Below are positions 6,512-6,624 of a DNA stretch of 6,624 nucleotides, piece after piece. This DNA comes from Actinomycetales bacterium (lineage in GTDB: Bacteria; Actinomycetota; Actinomycetes; Actinomycetales; Cellulomonadaceae), in assembly GCA_012514545.1 (NCBI GenBank), contig JAAZAC010000228.1, positions 1 through 6,624 of the forward strand, written 5' to 3'. The notes under the pieces are model-generated. The model had not been told where the DNA came from, searched no databases, and worked only from the letters and a program-made list of their open reading frames with translations. Every line of letters begins with the position of its first letter. The first letter of the stretch is position 1. Made by a program: the position numbers and the translations under genes.

Positions 6512-6624
6512 GGGGGTGATCGGTTTCGACGACGGTCGTCGATCCAGGTGAAGCGGGCCGAGGATGCGGGGTCATCTCGTCAACGCTCCCCGCAAACCAA
6601 TAGGTGCCGATTCCAAGCGCACCG
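6512..6624 (+). ncRNA. ssrA: tmRNA (ssrA), 5' part, cut by the window end
   Basis: tmRNA acts with SmpB to free stalled ribosomes and tag incomplete proteins for proteolysis. The 5' end GGGGGTGATCGGTTTCGAC (6512-6530) is the conserved tmRNA start, which pairs with the 3' end to form the tRNA-like half. Then comes the pseudoknot 1 region, with GCGGGG (6566-6571) facing CCCCGC (6588-6593). The stretch GCAAACCAATAGGTGCC places the resume codon at GCC 6606-6608, with TAGGT just before it. Reading on gives A-D-S-K-R-T up to the window end. This closely follows the actinobacterial tag pattern (M. tuberculosis starts A-D-S-H-Q-R), so an ending like ALAA is expected beyond the edge. The 3' part, including the rest of the tag, the other pseudoknots and the CCA end, is not in the window. 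Confidence 0.93.

Noticed and set aside
5832..6551. Second + strand open frame of 239 residues overlapping the GGDEF gene
   Set aside because: It is out of frame with all GGDEF motifs, is rich in Arg/Gly/Ala, and runs into the tmRNA gene.

Overview
The window is very GC-rich, uses GTG starts freely and packs its genes tightly on the + strand. Its gene order (ftsE, ftsX, a secreted M23 hydrolase, smpB, then ssrA nearby) is that of a high-GC Gram-positive actinobacterium. The tmRNA 5' end, whose tag begins A-D-S-K-R-T, and the overall gene style suggest Micrococcales, perhaps close to Cellulomonadaceae. That placement rests on recall of gene order and style, not on a search.

Layout: (1) Positions 66-2990 form a cell-division / cell-wall hydrolysis cluster: ftsE (ABC ATPase), ftsX (four-TM partner with a large extracellular loop) and a secreted coiled-coil M23 endopeptidase. 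The spacings are 4-5 nt. (2) At 3001-3471, ten nucleotides later, is smpB, the tmRNA-binding protein. (3) At 3468-5327, overlapping smpB by a GTGA junction, is a DUF2207 membrane protein of unknown function with a Gly-rich C-terminus. (4) A 109-nt spacer follows. It carries an imperfect inverted repeat, a possible FliA/WhiG-type promoter and a strong Shine-Dalgarno sequence. (5) At 5437-6360 is a membrane-bound GGDEF diguanylate cyclase with a compact catalytic domain. (6) A 151-nt spacer holds three 13-bp direct repeats and a candidate ssrA promoter. (7) From about 6512 to the window end is the 5' part of ssrA (tmRNA), cut off in the tag-peptide reading frame.

How the genes work together: FtsEX is expected to use ATP-driven conformational change to activate the adjacent peptidoglycan hydrolase at the division site. 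SmpB and tmRNA are the two partners of trans-translation and lie about 3 kb apart. The DUF2207 protein is probably co-translated with smpB, although no functional link is known to me. The cyclase appears to be a separate transcription unit and makes c-di-GMP.

I see no mobile element, CRISPR array, phage gene or obvious new system. The window looks like conserved core genome. The points most worth checking are the spacer before the cyclase gene, the intact catalytic site of the FtsEX-linked hydrolase, and the repeats before ssrA.
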